A DNA stretch of 64,000 nt. Origin: Flammeovirga aprica JL-4 (GTDB taxonomy: Bacteria > Bacteroidota > Bacteroidia > Cytophagales > Flammeovirgaceae). The stretch lies in the NCBI RefSeq assembly GCF_012844305.1, contig NZ_JABANE010000001.1, forward strand, positions 109,372-173,371, read 5' to 3'. The translations under genes and the position numbers were made by a program. The notes beneath the pieces are model-generated. The model was not told the DNA's origin. It made no database searches and saw only the letters and a program-made list of their open reading frames with translations. Below, piece after piece: positions 27,242 through 36,602 of the stretch; position 1 is the stretch's first letter; each line of letters begins with the position of its first letter.

Positions 27242-29671
27242 TTACAAAATTCCATCTGTAGCTTCAGTAGGTTGCATATATTCATCTTCCATTGTAGAAT
27301 CTGGCTCTGCACCAAATTCACCGAAGTTTTCAACATCGTATTTACTACAATCAAGCTCAACATCGATTGGTTTTGAAGGTTCAGGGAATGTAGACCTCTT
27401 ATATCCCAACTCATTGATAAGCTTTTTATCTGCATAAACGTCTTCCATGAAGTAGGCAAATGCAGGAAGTGCTTGTCTTGCACCTTGACCATATTTGATC
27501 GTTCTAAAGTGAATACTTCTGTCTTCACCACCACACCAAACGCCAGTGACAAGATCATTTGTGAAGCCCATAAACCAAGCATCTGAGAAGTTGGCTGTTG
27601 TACCTGTTTTACCAGCTACGTGGAAATCTTCTCTTGTTTTCTGATCTCTTCTGAAATTATAGCGAGTCAATCTTAAAGCTGTACCACCTGCCTCTTCAGA
27701 TGTACCTCTCAACATATAAGTCATTAACCATGCTGTTTTCTCATTCAGCGCTTCCTTCTTCTTAGGAATAAACTCTTTCAGTACACGACCGTTTTTATCT
27801 TCAATTCTTGTAATGAATAATGGTTCCGTCCAGACACCCTTATTAATAAAGGTAGAGTAGGCAGTTACCATTTCATAAACAGAAACATCTTCAGTACCCA
27901 AACACAGTGAAGGTACACCTAATATAGGCTTCTTATCATAACCTGTTATACCTCTTTCTCTGTCATCATCTGTGAGCATATAGTCAAACATTTGATCCCT
28001 TATAAATCGGAAACCAAACTTATCCGCAGAGTATTTTGCTAGCTCATTAGCCGTTAATTCTTTTACTAAATAGGCGGCGGCTGTGTTGATGGATCTTGAC
28101 ATTGCTTGACGCATTGTAAAAGTTTGTCCACTATAGCGGTCTGCATTTTTAGGAGTCCAAGGTTTGTCTGATTTTGCTTCTTCAGCCGTGAATGTGATAG
28201 GGATATCTACAATAGGAGAACAAGGTTGGAATCTGTCTTCCAATGCTCTTGAATACAAGAACGGTTTGAAAGTTGAACCAGGTTGTCTGTATCCTAATCT
28301 TACGTGATCGTATTTAAAGTACTTGTAGTTAATGCCACCTACCCAAGCTTTGATTTCACCTGATTTAGGTTCCATTGACATCATACCAATCTGTAAGAAC
28401 ATTTTATAGTAACGCAATGAATCGTAAGAACTCATTAATGTGTCAATTTGATAATCTGGATTGTTCCAAGAGAAGACCCTCATTTTTTTCTTCACTTTCA
28501 ACTGCTTGTCGATCGCTAAAGAGTCATTACCAATTTGTTTTCTTAATGTTCTATAAACTTGAGTTCTTCTGATAGCTCTAGCCATAAAGTTAGGAATCAC
28601 TTTACCTTCTCTATCTCTCCAAGGTTTTCCTTGTCCTTTCCAGTGCTCATTAAATAAAGCTTGTTGCTCTCGCATGTGTTTTTCGACAGCTTTTTCAGCA
28701 TATTTCTGAACTCTAGAATCAATAGTTGTATAGATTTTAAGTCCGTCAGCATAAAGGTCAAACCCTTTTTCTTTACAGAATTTCAAAAGGTCTTTCACAA
28801 CCTCCGCTCTGAAGTAAGGAGCAATACCTTTATTGTGGTTTTCTACATTATAATTAAGGACCATTTCTTCGGCCATCAATTTCTGTTCCTCAGCTTTGTC
28901 GATATAGCCGTATTTTTCCATTTGAGAAATTACCTTATTACGAACATAAACGGCTCTTTCAGGATGATATCTTGGGCTGTAATATGAAGGGGCTTGAAGA
29001 ATACCCACCAATACAGCAGCTTCAGGAATACTTAACTGATCAGGGTCTACACCAAAGAAAGTTCTTGAAGCTACATGAATACCAAATGCATTTGAACCAA
29101 AATCCACTGTGTTCAAATACATGGTGATAATTTCTTTTTTAGTATATGAAGTCTCTAACTCAACTGCTACAATCCATTCTTTAAACTTGTTGATTACTAA
29201 GTTCAAACCTCTCACATCAGAAAGTCTGCCTCTTAAGTTTTCCTCTCTTCTGATTTTGAATAAGTTCTTAGCCAACTGTTGTGTGATAGTAGATGAACCC
29301 CTCTTTTGTCCACCCATTGTTACATATTTAAATAGATAATATGGAACAGCAAGTGTGGCTTTGAAGTCGATGCCTGAGTGATCTTTGAAACGTACATCCT
29401 CAGAAGCTAAAAGTGCATTTAATAAATTAGGAGATAAATCCTCATATTCTGACTTGGTTCTATTCTTACGGAAATACTTACCCAAAAGTACTCCATCTGC
29501 AGAGTAAAGTTCAGAAGCTAATTCACTTTTAGGGTTTTCTAAAATACTTGGATCTGGCAATTCACCATAGAGGTTGAACCAGTTGTTTTTTAATGAAAAT
29601 CCTAATAATATCATGCTTATCACACCGACAAAAAATAGGATCCAAAGTGTTCGTATAGCTTTTAAATACAT
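27242..29671 (-). CDS. Penicillin-binding protein 1A (bifunctional transglycosylase/transpeptidase)
   Basis: This 809-residue class A PBP builds and crosslinks peptidoglycan. One N-terminal membrane anchor lies at ~8-26. The GT51 glycosyltransferase domain shows the catalytic Glu91 in EDVRFKDHSG and the GSSTITQQLAKN motif. The transpeptidase domain has SxxK (Ser466 in GSTFKP), the SxN motif (SRSINTA) and KTGTTANFSD. A short acidic tail ends the protein. Length and motifs indicate an active enzyme acting on the periplasmic face of the inner membrane. It lies about 180 bp downstream of sprE/porW on the same strand. Confidence 0.95.
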   Translation of the reverse strand: MYLKAIRTLWILFFVGVISMILLGFSLKNNWFNLYGELPDPSILENPKSELASELYSADGVLLGKYFRKNRTKSEYEDLSPNLLNALLASEDVRFKDHSGIDFKATLAVPYYLFKYVTMGGQKRGSSTITQQLAKNLFKIRREENLRGRLSDVRGLNLVINKFKEWIVAVELETSYTKKEIITMYLNTVDFGSNAFGIHVASRTFFGVDPDQLSIPEAAVLVGILQAPSYYSPRYHPERAVYVRNKVISQMEKYGYIDKAEEQKLMAEEMVLNYNVENHNKGIAPYFRAEVVKDLLKFCKEKGFDLYADGLKIYTTIDSRVQKYAEKAVEKHMREQQALFNEHWKGQGKPWRDREGKVIPNFMARAIRRTQVYRTLRKQIGNDSLAIDKQLKVKKKMRVFSWNNPDYQIDTLMSSYDSLRYYKMFLQIGMMSMEPKSGEIKAWVGGINYKYFKYDHVRLGYRQPGSTFKPFLYSRALEDRFQPCSPIVDIPITFTAEEAKSDKPWTPKNADRYSGQTFTMRQAMSRSINTAAAYLVKELTANELAKYSADKFGFRFIRDQMFDYMLTDDDRERGITGYDKKPILGVPSLCLGTEDVSVYEMVTAYSTFINKGVWTEPLFITRIEDKNGRVLKEFIPKKKEALNEKTAWLMTYMLRGTSEEAGGTALRLTRYNFRRDQKTREDFHVAGKTGTTANFSDAWFMGFTNDLVTGVWCGGEDRSIHFRTIKYGQGARQALPAFAYFMEDVYADKKLINELGYKRSTFPEPSKPIDVELDCSKYDVENFGEFGAEPDSTMEDEYMQPTEATDGIL

Positions 29672-29787
29672 AAGTTTTTATTATTCATTGCTCAAGTAAT
29701 AGGACAAATTAAAATTGATTGTAAAAAATGAAAAACATAATCAATTGTGTACTAGTACTTAAGCTAAATTGAGTTAAGACATGGTCA

Positions 29788-29842
29788 CTTCAACGGGCAA
29801 GTTAATCATTCTATTTTAAAAGAGAATAAATGACCGTTGAAG
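29788..29842. other. Stem-loop in the sprE-PBP1A gap
   Basis: Perfect 9-bp arms CTTCAACGG/CCGTTGAAG lie at 29788-29796 and 29834-29842, with a smaller ATTCT/AGAAT stem inside. It sits 10 bp after the sprE stop. No T run follows on the minus strand, so it looks more like an mRNA 3'-end or processing structure than a classical terminator. Confidence 0.4.
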
Positions 29843-29851
29843 AAAAAATAT

Positions 29852-32119
29852 TTATTCTTCTATCGTTATATCAAAGTCATGATACCTTCCTGGGATATAA
29901 CCGTTTTCTAGTCTGCGTTCTGTAATCTGTTCCAGCATACCGTTTGAAATGTCAGTAAACTCACTTTCAGGATATCTTTTCTGGAAATTAAGGATGGCTT
30001 CTTTAAAGATTTTATAATACTTAGTAGTTCTTCCTACCAACAAAACTCTCAAGAAACGCCCTTTTTCCTCATAAGAACTTTGAGGGAAATCATTTAGAAG
30101 TTCATTCAGCTTTTTATCTGATGCATTATAATCTCCCTTATTATATAAGGTATAGGCATCTACATATAAATCTCTGATATAATTTTCTCTTTCATTGGTT
30201 TCTTTGACATAGTTAGGATTGACTAAAATTTTTGAATACAAGCAATCAGGATAATTGTCGATCAAATATTGTTTTGAAGTCTCAGCATCACAGCCGTCAT
30301 ATTCTTGGCAAATAACATATACTAAATAAGCCACTTCATGTGCGTTTTCATCCTCAGGATAATCATTCAGAAAACGATTAAAATTAGCTAAAGCATTGTC
30401 AGTGATTTTAATCTGATACATATACACCTTACCTAATTCAAAAAGAGCATCAGCTAGCTTTTTGTGTACTGCCTGCATTTGTTCTTCTGAAGTGGGTATT
30501 TCTTGTTTTCTTTCCTCAAAAGAACGAACACCTGCGAAAAGGTTTTCATCAATTCCCTCATTTTCATTTCCTTTTTTAGAAGGATTGTTTTTGGGTGAAG
30601 GTCTGTTATTATTCGTTTGAGCCTGATTGTTATTCGTATTGAAGTCTAATTTATTCGATCTTCTCCAGTTATCTTCTAAGGCTCTTGAACCCCAAGTTCT
30701 TAAAAACTGAGATTTACCTTGAGCAATAGCAGTAGTATTATAGAAGTAGAACTCTTTCGATGCTTTTGAATTAAAATTAGAAGATTTACTTACTTCAGGT
30801 TTGCTTTTTCTCTTCTCATTCTCCTTCGCATACTGCTGTCTTAAAATGATTTCTTCTTTTTCCTTTTCAATTTCTTCTTCCAGGAAAATAGTCTGTTCAT
30901 CTTCCGGCATTCCAGCAAGCTTTATCAATCGTTCCTGCTCCATTACAATTTTTGTGTACTTGGCTAGATCTTGAAGGTTATCAGATTTTTTCTTGATATC
31001 CTCAAATCCGTATACACTTTCATCAAAGTTTTGAACAGCACTGTCATAATAAGCTGCGGCGGCGATATAATCCTTTTTCTCATCATAATAAATATCGCCA
31101 GCAGTTAAATAAGAGTGTCCTTTTTGAATTTTATTGGTTGTGCTGACCTGCACAGATTCATTCAGTTCTATTAAAGCACGATCATAATCAGGTTTTCTCA
31201 ATTGAAACTGAGCCATTTCATAGTAGATTTTATCTCTATCATCCCAGTAATTATGATCCTTCAGCTTTTTATCAAAATACTTCTTTATTTTTTTGATTTG
31301 TTTCTGATCCTCAAAGTTCACCGGCTGCATACTGTAAGCACTGATATCAGACTGGAATTCTAATACATTTGTCTTAGAAAGTTTTTCTGCCTTAGTGTAA
31401 GCTTTATAAGCATCATCAATCTTTCCTCTCTTTTCAAGCATTTGCCCGAGGATAAAATAATATCGCGCTTTATACTGTTTCTTTTCTTCTAGTTCTACGG
31501 CGTAGCGTAAATGCTGAATAGACTGAACATAGTCCATCTTATTTCTATAATAATGGGCGAAATTCAGGTGGTAATCCTTTGTGTTTTTATCCGAGAAAGG
31601 AGCAGTTTCTTGTTTGATCACATCCTTTACTAACGTAATATTGGCTTCTTCCTCTTTTTCAATAAACATTCTCAATAAAGCATTGAGTGCTTCATGTCTG
31701 CTGTCATTGTCAGTTGTTTTTGCGTTGACATATTTGAAAGTAGTCAGAGCATTTTCATAATCCTCTTCATACAATCTTACCCAACCCACTAACAGATAAC
31801 ACTCATCTATCCAATCACTCGACTGATGAAACTTAATGGGTCTTGATGCTTTAGTGATGACATAATCAAGTTGTTCCTTATAAGTTAAAGTTTTATTGGA
31901 GTCAATAGGGATGAGTATGGAAAGCACATCATTGTAATCATCATTGTGTGCACTGAAGTAATCATTTTCAAACTGATCTATTCCCTCTTTTGCTAAGAAA
32001 TAGGAGTTATAATGCGTAGCCGTATTATGATAAAAATGACAACCCGATCCTAGTAATAGAAAAATTAATAGAAAAGATTTAAAAAAATACTTATATATGA
32101 AGTTTGAAAAAGTTTGCAT
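29852..32119 (-). CDS. sprE: Type IX secretion system periplasmic lipoprotein SprE/PorW
   Basis: The 755-residue protein has a lipoprotein signal (GSGC, Cys27). Several TPR-like helical repeats follow (for example LAGWVRLYEEDYENAL-like segments near residue 112 and YYFILGQMLEKRGKIDDAYKAY near 220). A low-complexity Asn-rich linker lies at ~490-525, and more repeats follow to the C-terminus. The early segment NSYFLAKEGIDQFENDY is characteristic of the SprE/PorW family. These proteins are needed for T9SS secretion and gliding and are thought to link periplasmic and outer-membrane parts. It is divergent from the M23 peptidase gene. Confidence 0.85.
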   Translation of the reverse strand: MQTFSNFIYKYFFKSFLLIFLLLGSGCHFYHNTATHYNSYFLAKEGIDQFENDYFSAHNDDYNDVLSILIPIDSNKTLTYKEQLDYVITKASRPIKFHQSSDWIDECYLLVGWVRLYEEDYENALTTFKYVNAKTTDNDSRHEALNALLRMFIEKEEEANITLVKDVIKQETAPFSDKNTKDYHLNFAHYYRNKMDYVQSIQHLRYAVELEEKKQYKARYYFILGQMLEKRGKIDDAYKAYTKAEKLSKTNVLEFQSDISAYSMQPVNFEDQKQIKKIKKYFDKKLKDHNYWDDRDKIYYEMAQFQLRKPDYDRALIELNESVQVSTTNKIQKGHSYLTAGDIYYDEKKDYIAAAAYYDSAVQNFDESVYGFEDIKKKSDNLQDLAKYTKIVMEQERLIKLAGMPEDEQTIFLEEEIEKEKEEIILRQQYAKENEKRKSKPEVSKSSNFNSKASKEFYFYNTTAIAQGKSQFLRTWGSRALEDNWRRSNKLDFNTNNNQAQTNNNRPSPKNNPSKKGNENEGIDENLFAGVRSFEERKQEIPTSEEQMQAVHKKLADALFELGKVYMYQIKITDNALANFNRFLNDYPEDENAHEVAYLVYVICQEYDGCDAETSKQYLIDNYPDCLYSKILVNPNYVKETNERENYIRDLYVDAYTLYNKGDYNASDKKLNELLNDFPQSSYEEKGRFLRVLLVGRTTKYYKIFKEAILNFQKRYPESEFTDISNGMLEQITERRLENGYIPGRYHDFDITIEE

Positions 32120-32244
32120 CGTTTTTCAACAAGAATTACTCTTTAAAGAATTTATTTAGTAGCTAATTTACAGTTTTTCTTGACCAAAAAGTTATAAAAA
32201 ATCAATACTTCTTTCAAAAATGAGAAGAAACCGTGCATTTATTG

Positions 32245-32252
32245 TAATTTTG
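32245..32252 (+). promoter_or_regulatory. Candidate -7 element for the M23-bactofilin genes
   Basis: TAATTTTG matches TAnnTTTG fully and lies 37 bp before the M23 start. No TTTG is present at the usual -33 distance, so confidence is limited. Confidence 0.35.
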
Positions 32253-32289
32253 TCAACAAGAACCTTCTGGCAAGAAGAAGAAATTATAC

Positions 32290-33162
32290 ATGAAAAGACA
32301 AGGTAAAACGTTATCAGAATGGCTAACAACAAGATTTGTGCTTGTTGTTAGAGATGAGGAAACATTCGCAGAAAGAGCAGCATACAGATTATCCTATGTA
32401 AAAATACTTTTACTCTTTGGTATTGTTTTTACAATTCTTGGAGGCTTAAGTTTTCTTTTAGCAACTACCTTATTATCTAGGATATTTGATCCTAGAGTTG
32501 CCTACAGAGAGACAGACCGTAAACTGATAGAGATGGAAAGAATCGTAGACTCTCTAAAAATTGCTTCAGATGAAAAAGATGTTTACATGGCATCTATCAA
32601 AGCAATTTTGGATGGAGAAGTGGACGATGCAAAAGACATTAAAGCAAAAGTAATTGAAGCTTCAAGCGTGCAGGAAACTGAAGTTGATTTAACACAGGTT
32701 GATCCTGTTGATTCTGTCTTTAGAAGTGAGTTTGAAGGTCTGGAAATTAAGTCAGCTCCTGTAAGCGATGTCAGTACTGGTGTGGATGAGTTGTTCTTTT
32801 TCCCGCCTGTATCAAATGGCGTATTGTCTAATGGTTTCGATATCAGAAAAGGCCACTACGGTGTGGATGTTCTAGCCAAACGGAATGAAGGTATAAAAGC
32901 AATTGCAGAAGGAACTGTGATACTTTCATCCTGGACACAGGACTCAGGATATGTTATTGGCATTCAGCATAAAGGACAAATTCTTTCATTTTATAAGCAC
33001 AATTCAGTCTTATTGAAAAAAGTGGGAGAAACGGTTAGGACTGGAGATATCATAGCAATTATAGGAAATAGCGGAGAAATGACCGATGGTCAACACCTTC
33101 ATTTCGAACTGTGGTTTAAAGGAAACCCAGTTGATCCCGTTGATTTTATACCTTTTGAATAG
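32290..33162 (+). CDS. M23 family peptidoglycan endopeptidase
   Basis: This 290-residue protein has a basic cytoplasmic N-terminus and one membrane helix (~35-62). A coiled-coil-like linker follows, then a LytM/peptidase M23 domain. Zinc ligands are visible: HYGVD (first His and Asp, near 197-201) and HLHFE (near 273-277), so the enzyme should be active. It cuts peptide crosslinks in peptidoglycan from the inner membrane. The bactofilin gene follows after 80 bp; M23-bactofilin pairs are known to shape cells in several phyla. Confidence 0.92.
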   Translation: MKRQGKTLSEWLTTRFVLVVRDEETFAERAAYRLSYVKILLLFGIVFTILGGLSFLLATTLLSRIFDPRVAYRETDRKLIEMERIVDSLKIASDEKDVYMASIKAILDGEVDDAKDIKAKVIEASSVQETEVDLTQVDPVDSVFRSEFEGLEIKSAPVSDVSTGVDELFFFPPVSNGVLSNGFDIRKGHYGVDVLAKRNEGIKAIAEGTVILSSWTQDSGYVIGIQHKGQILSFYKHNSVLLKKVGETVRTGDIIAIIGNSGEMTDGQHLHFELWFKGNPVDPVDFIPFE

Positions 33163-33242
33163 AAATACTTATCTTTAAAAGAGTTCTGGTAGGCTTTAGA
33201 AAAAGAAGTACTACTTTAACGATTATAAATTATTTAATTATT

Positions 33243-33701
33243 ATGGGTTTGTTTAAAAACAATGAAGAAAGAGTTGCCCCAACTCAGCAGTCTTCGAACG
33301 CGGCAAATAATACTATTGGACATGGCACCACTCTAAAGGGTGATGTGGAAACACATGGTATTTTGAGAATGGATGGAAAAGTTATCGGTAACTTGCACTG
33401 TCATTCGAAATTGTTTTTGGGTAAAGACGGTCAGATTGAGGGTGATATTTTTTCTCAGAACGCAGAAATTGAGGGAGAGATCCATGGTAAAATTGAAGTG
33501 TCAGAGAATCTTGTGTTGAGAGCTTCTGCAGTGATACATGGCGATATTGTCACAAAGAGCTTGACTATTGATCCGGGTGCAGTTTTCAACGGACAATGTC
33601 ATATGGGTGAGTCTGCTAAGCCGCTTTTGACTGAAAAGGCATCAAAAACATCCAAAGATTCAAAAACACCTAAAGAGGTGGCCGAAAATGGAACAACATA
33701 A
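33243..33701 (+). CDS. Bactofilin family cytoskeletal protein
   Basis: The 152-residue protein has the DUF583 right-handed beta-helix core (about residues 20-125) with repeated hydrophobic-Gly-Asp turns (TTLKGDVETHGILRMDGKVIGNL; GQIEGDIFSQNAEIEGEI). Disordered Lys/Ser/Thr-rich ends flank it. Bactofilins self-assemble without nucleotide into filaments that recruit cell-wall enzymes, here plausibly the M23 enzyme just upstream. The last 14 bp overlap the start of atpZ, tying it to the ATP synthase cluster. Confidence 0.92.
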   Translation: MGLFKNNEERVAPTQQSSNAANNTIGHGTTLKGDVETHGILRMDGKVIGNLHCHSKLFLGKDGQIEGDIFSQNAEIEGEIHGKIEVSENLVLRASAVIHGDIVTKSLTIDPGAVFNGQCHMGESAKPLLTEKASKTSKDSKTPKEVAENGTT

Positions 33702-33999
33702 GGAGGAACCTTCGAAAGAGATTTCAAAGCCAAAGAAGGCTGTAGAAAAGTATTCCACCTTTTTAAGATACTCTTCTCTGAGTACTGAGATGATCGTAAT
33801 GATGCTGATCTGTGCTTACAGTGGAAGGTATTTAGATAATATTATTAAAGCCAATGGTCCTTATTGTACTATTGGTTTTCTTTTATTTGGAACTTTTGCC
33901 TCATTAGTGATTCTAATCAACGGGTTGAAGAAAATTTCTAATAAAAAAGGAGAAATATTGAAAAAAAAAGGTAAAGATGACAGTTTTTCTGAAAAATGA
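33688..33999 (+). CDS. AtpZ/AtpI family membrane protein
   Basis: The 103-residue protein has a charged N-terminus and two transmembrane helices (about 34-52 and 62-82) with YSGRYLDN between them. This is the AtpZ/AtpI-like fold found at the head of many atp operons, where it helps c-ring assembly or carries Mg2+/Ca2+. Its start lies inside the bactofilin gene (14-bp overlap in another frame), which implies translational coupling. A run resembling a Shine-Dalgarno site (AAGGAGG) lies just after the ATG, but no later Met suits the fold. Confidence 0.8.
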   Translation: MEQHKEEPSKEISKPKKAVEKYSTFLRYSSLSTEMIVMMLICAYSGRYLDNIIKANGPYCTIGFLLFGTFASLVILINGLKKISNKKGEILKKKGKDDSFSEK

Positions 34000-34010
34000 T
34001 TACTTCCTTC

Positions 34011-34041
34011 TTTGTGTTTAAAAGGTATTACCTTATGTTTG
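34011..34041 (+). promoter_or_regulatory. Consensus promoter in front of the atpI-like/atpB genes
   Basis: TTTG at 34011-34014 is followed by exactly 19 nt and TATGTTTG at 34034-34041. This is a complete match to the Bacteroidota housekeeping pattern TTTG-N19-TAnnTTTG. It lies in the gap between atpZ and the atpI-like gene, 35 bp before the latter's ATG. Confidence 0.7.
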
Positions 34042-34075
34042 CAATCGATTCAACTGATTGAGTTGAAAAATTAAT

Positions 34076-34480
34076 ATGCAACTAAGTTTACGAACAAGAT
34101 TTTACTTTGCTTTGCTAATTACTTCATCAATTTTTTTGTTGATCATTATAATAGCAGATCAGAGTGATTTCAATGTTGGTCGCTTTATTTATCTTGAACT
34201 TGCATTCAACGTAATATTAGCGATAATGTCATATGAAGTTACATGTCTAGGAGCAGGATCAGGAAATGGAGAAATCTTCTACGGCTTTTATATGGCAACA
34301 GTATTGATAAGGATTTTACTAACATTAACTATCTTTGTCTTGTACTTTATTTTGATGGATGCAAGTAAGCAAGAGATATTAGTTTTCATATTAAGTTATT
34401 TCTTTTTTTATTTTGCATATACTATCCTTGAGGTAAGGCACCTCATGTCTAAGTTACAGGGAAAACGAGGTAGTGAGTGA
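34076..34480 (+). CDS. AtpI-like four-helix membrane protein
   Basis: This 134-residue protein is almost entirely membrane: four hydrophobic segments at about 8-27, 36-57, 66-90 and 98-118, with a short basic tail. Size, topology and place between atpZ and atpB fit the ATP synthase subunit I family, an assembly factor for the c-ring. Sequence motifs are too weak for a firm family call. It ends 10 bp before the atpB ATG. Confidence 0.65.
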   Translation: MQLSLRTRFYFALLITSSIFLLIIIIADQSDFNVGRFIYLELAFNVILAIMSYEVTCLGAGSGNGEIFYGFYMATVLIRILLTLTIFVLYFILMDASKQEILVFILSYFFFYFAYTILEVRHLMSKLQGKRGSE

Positions 34481-34490
34481 TTTTATAATA

Positions 34491-35552
34491 ATGAAAAGTA
34501 CTTATTCTTTTTACACACGCTTTGCAACACTAGCGTTGCTTTTTACAGCACTATTACAAACTTCTTCATCATATGCAAGTGATGGACACAGTGACTCTCA
34601 CGGAGAGGCTCATGTAAAGGAGTACAATCCAGTTGAAACAATTCTTCATCACGTAAAGGATGAACACTATTGGACGATTTATTCTACTACAGATGATCAC
34701 GGGCATGAGCACCACCATGGTATCAACCTTCCTGTAATCTTGTATGTTGAAGGACAAGGTTTTGAGTTTTTAGCCTCAAAAGATTTCCTTCACCACAACA
34801 AAGTAGAAGGAAAGTTCAGTACTTATGTGAATCATCACGAACATATTGCTTCTGTTGATGAGTCCGTAAAAGTTTACGACTTTTCATTAACAAAGAATGC
34901 AGCCTCAACAGGATTATCCGTAATTTTACTGTTGATCGTATTCAGTGCAATTTCAAAAGGCTACAAAAAGAACGAAGGCAAAGCACCTTCAGGCATCCAA
35001 TCAGTATTTGAACCTCTTATCTTATACATGAGAGATGAGGTAATTCAACCAAACTTAGGACACAAAACGGATAAATTCCTTCCGTACCTATTAACGTTGT
35101 TCTTCTTTATCTTATTCAACAACTTATTAGGTTTAGTACCAGGCGGAGCCAACGCTTCAGGTAACATTTCATTTACGATGTTAATGGCTGTATTTACATT
35201 GATCATCACAAACATCAATGGTAATAAGCATTATTGGGGACACATTTTTGCCACTCCAGGCGTACCAGGCTGGTTGTTGCCAATTATGATTCCTGTAGAG
35301 ATCATTGGTATCTTCACAAAACCAATCGCCTTAATGCTTCGTTTGTTTGCCAACATTACAGGTGGTCACATCATCTTATTGTCTTTCATGTCATTAGTAT
35401 TTATCTTGAAAGCAGTTTGGGTAGGTGGTGTAGCTTCATTTATCATCGTTCCATTGTTCTTTATGGAAATCTTTGTAGCTTTCTTGCAAGCTTACATTTT
35501 CACGATGCTTTCAGCATTGTTTATCGGATCAGCGGTATCCGATCATCACTAG
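34491..35552 (+). CDS. atpB: ATP synthase F0 subunit a
   Basis: Subunit a forms the proton half-channels next to the c-ring. The 353-residue product has a signal peptide (to ~residue 29) and a His-rich periplasmic N-terminal region (16 His between residues 30 and 125). Membrane helices follow, including the essential-arginine segment MLRLFANITGGHI near residue 285. I chose ATG 34491 because it gives a proper signal peptide. An in-frame GTG at 34473 would overlap the previous gene. The long periplasmic extension is common in Bacteroidota. Confidence 0.95.
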   Translation: MKSTYSFYTRFATLALLFTALLQTSSSYASDGHSDSHGEAHVKEYNPVETILHHVKDEHYWTIYSTTDDHGHEHHHGINLPVILYVEGQGFEFLASKDFLHHNKVEGKFSTYVNHHEHIASVDESVKVYDFSLTKNAASTGLSVILLLIVFSAISKGYKKNEGKAPSGIQSVFEPLILYMRDEVIQPNLGHKTDKFLPYLLTLFFFILFNNLLGLVPGGANASGNISFTMLMAVFTLIITNINGNKHYWGHIFATPGVPGWLLPIMIPVEIIGIFTKPIALMLRLFANITGGHIILLSFMSLVFILKAVWVGGVASFIIVPLFFMEIFVAFLQAYIFTMLSALFIGSAVSDHH

Positions 35553-35624
35553 AATCTTGTCTTACATATTGATTTTTAGTTGTTTAACTAAATAAATATG
35601 GATAAGTGAATATAATGAATGATC

Positions 35625-35638
35625 TTCGCGCAAGCGAA
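35625..35638 (+). other. GNRA-loop hairpin before atpE
   Basis: The sequence TTCGC-GCAA-GCGAA folds into a 5-bp stem capped by a GCAA tetraloop, about 50 bp before the atpE start, in the 134-bp atpB-atpE gap. A weak promoter-like pair overlaps it (TTCG, 19 nt, TACGTTTC). Confidence 0.45.
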
Positions 35639-35674
35639 AGCTTCATATACGTTTCTTTTTTTAAAACTATTTAA

Positions 35675-35938
<264 letters not shown>

Positions 35939-35971
35939 TTTTAATCCCGCACAAAAGAAACATTTTGTTTG

Positions 35972-36011
35972 GATATCCATCGCTTAAGGGGTTTGCCCGG
36001 CGATGGGTATC
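35972..36011 (+). other. Strong hairpin between atpE and atpF
   Basis: Perfect 12-bp arms (35972-35983 and 36000-36011, one G-T pair) enclose a second GGG/CCC stem. Only a short T stretch follows. It is more likely a processing or stability element, or a partial terminator after atpE, than a full terminator. Confidence 0.7.
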
Positions 36012-36057
36012 TTTCAACAAAGAAACGTCAAAGCTCACACGCAAAATATAAACGAAA

Positions 36058-36549
36058 ATGGATATCATAACTCCAGGTGTAGGCCTTCTCTTTTGGAATA
36101 CTTTATTTTTCTTAATTGTATTCTTCATTATCGGAAAGAAAATTGTTCCTGCAATTTCTAAGTCTTTAAAGGATAGAGAAGAGTCTATTGATAGCGCTCT
36201 AAAAAGTGCAGAGCAAGCAAAAGCTGATATTGCACAACTTAAGGCAGATAACGAGAAGATGAAAGAAGCTGCTCGTGCTGAGAGAGAAGAAATTATCAAT
36301 GAAGCAAAAGCGAAAGCAGATGCAATGGTTGCTGAAGCAGCTGAAGGTGCAAAAGCGGAGTCTAAAAGAATCATTGATGAAGCTAGAGCTTCAATTGAGG
36401 CTGAGAAGAGAGATGCTTTGTCTGAAATCAAAGGTGTTGTAGCAGAGCTTTCTTTAGACATTGCTGAAAAAGTTGTTCGTAAGCAACTTTCAGATGATGC
36501 GGCTCAACAAGAACTTGTAAAAGAGTTAGTTGCTGAAGCTAAGATCTAA
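36058..36549 (+). CDS. atpF: ATP synthase F0 subunit b
   Basis: This 163-residue peripheral-stalk subunit has one N-terminal membrane helix (LLFWNTLFFLIVFFII, ~9-24). A long alanine/lysine/glutamate-rich coiled coil follows (EQAKADIAQLKADNEKMKE onward). The C-terminal part that binds subunit delta is present. The length is normal. A 198-residue open frame on the opposite strand here is an artefact of its alternating codon pattern. Confidence 0.95.
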   Translation: MDIITPGVGLLFWNTLFFLIVFFIIGKKIVPAISKSLKDREESIDSALKSAEQAKADIAQLKADNEKMKEAARAEREEIINEAKAKADAMVAEAAEGAKAESKRIIDEARASIEAEKRDALSEIKGVVAELSLDIAEKVVRKQLSDDAAQQELVKELVAEAKI

Positions 36550-36566
36550 GTTAAACAGGAAATCAA

Positions 36567-36584
36567 ACAAGGTATTCACCTTGT
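36567..36584 (+). other. Hairpin between atpF and atpH
   Basis: A 7-bp perfect stem ACAAGGT/ACCTTGT with a 4-nt loop fills the 53-bp gap. There is no T run. Confidence 0.45.
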
Positions 36585-36602
36585 AGTATATAAATCATAA
36601 CC

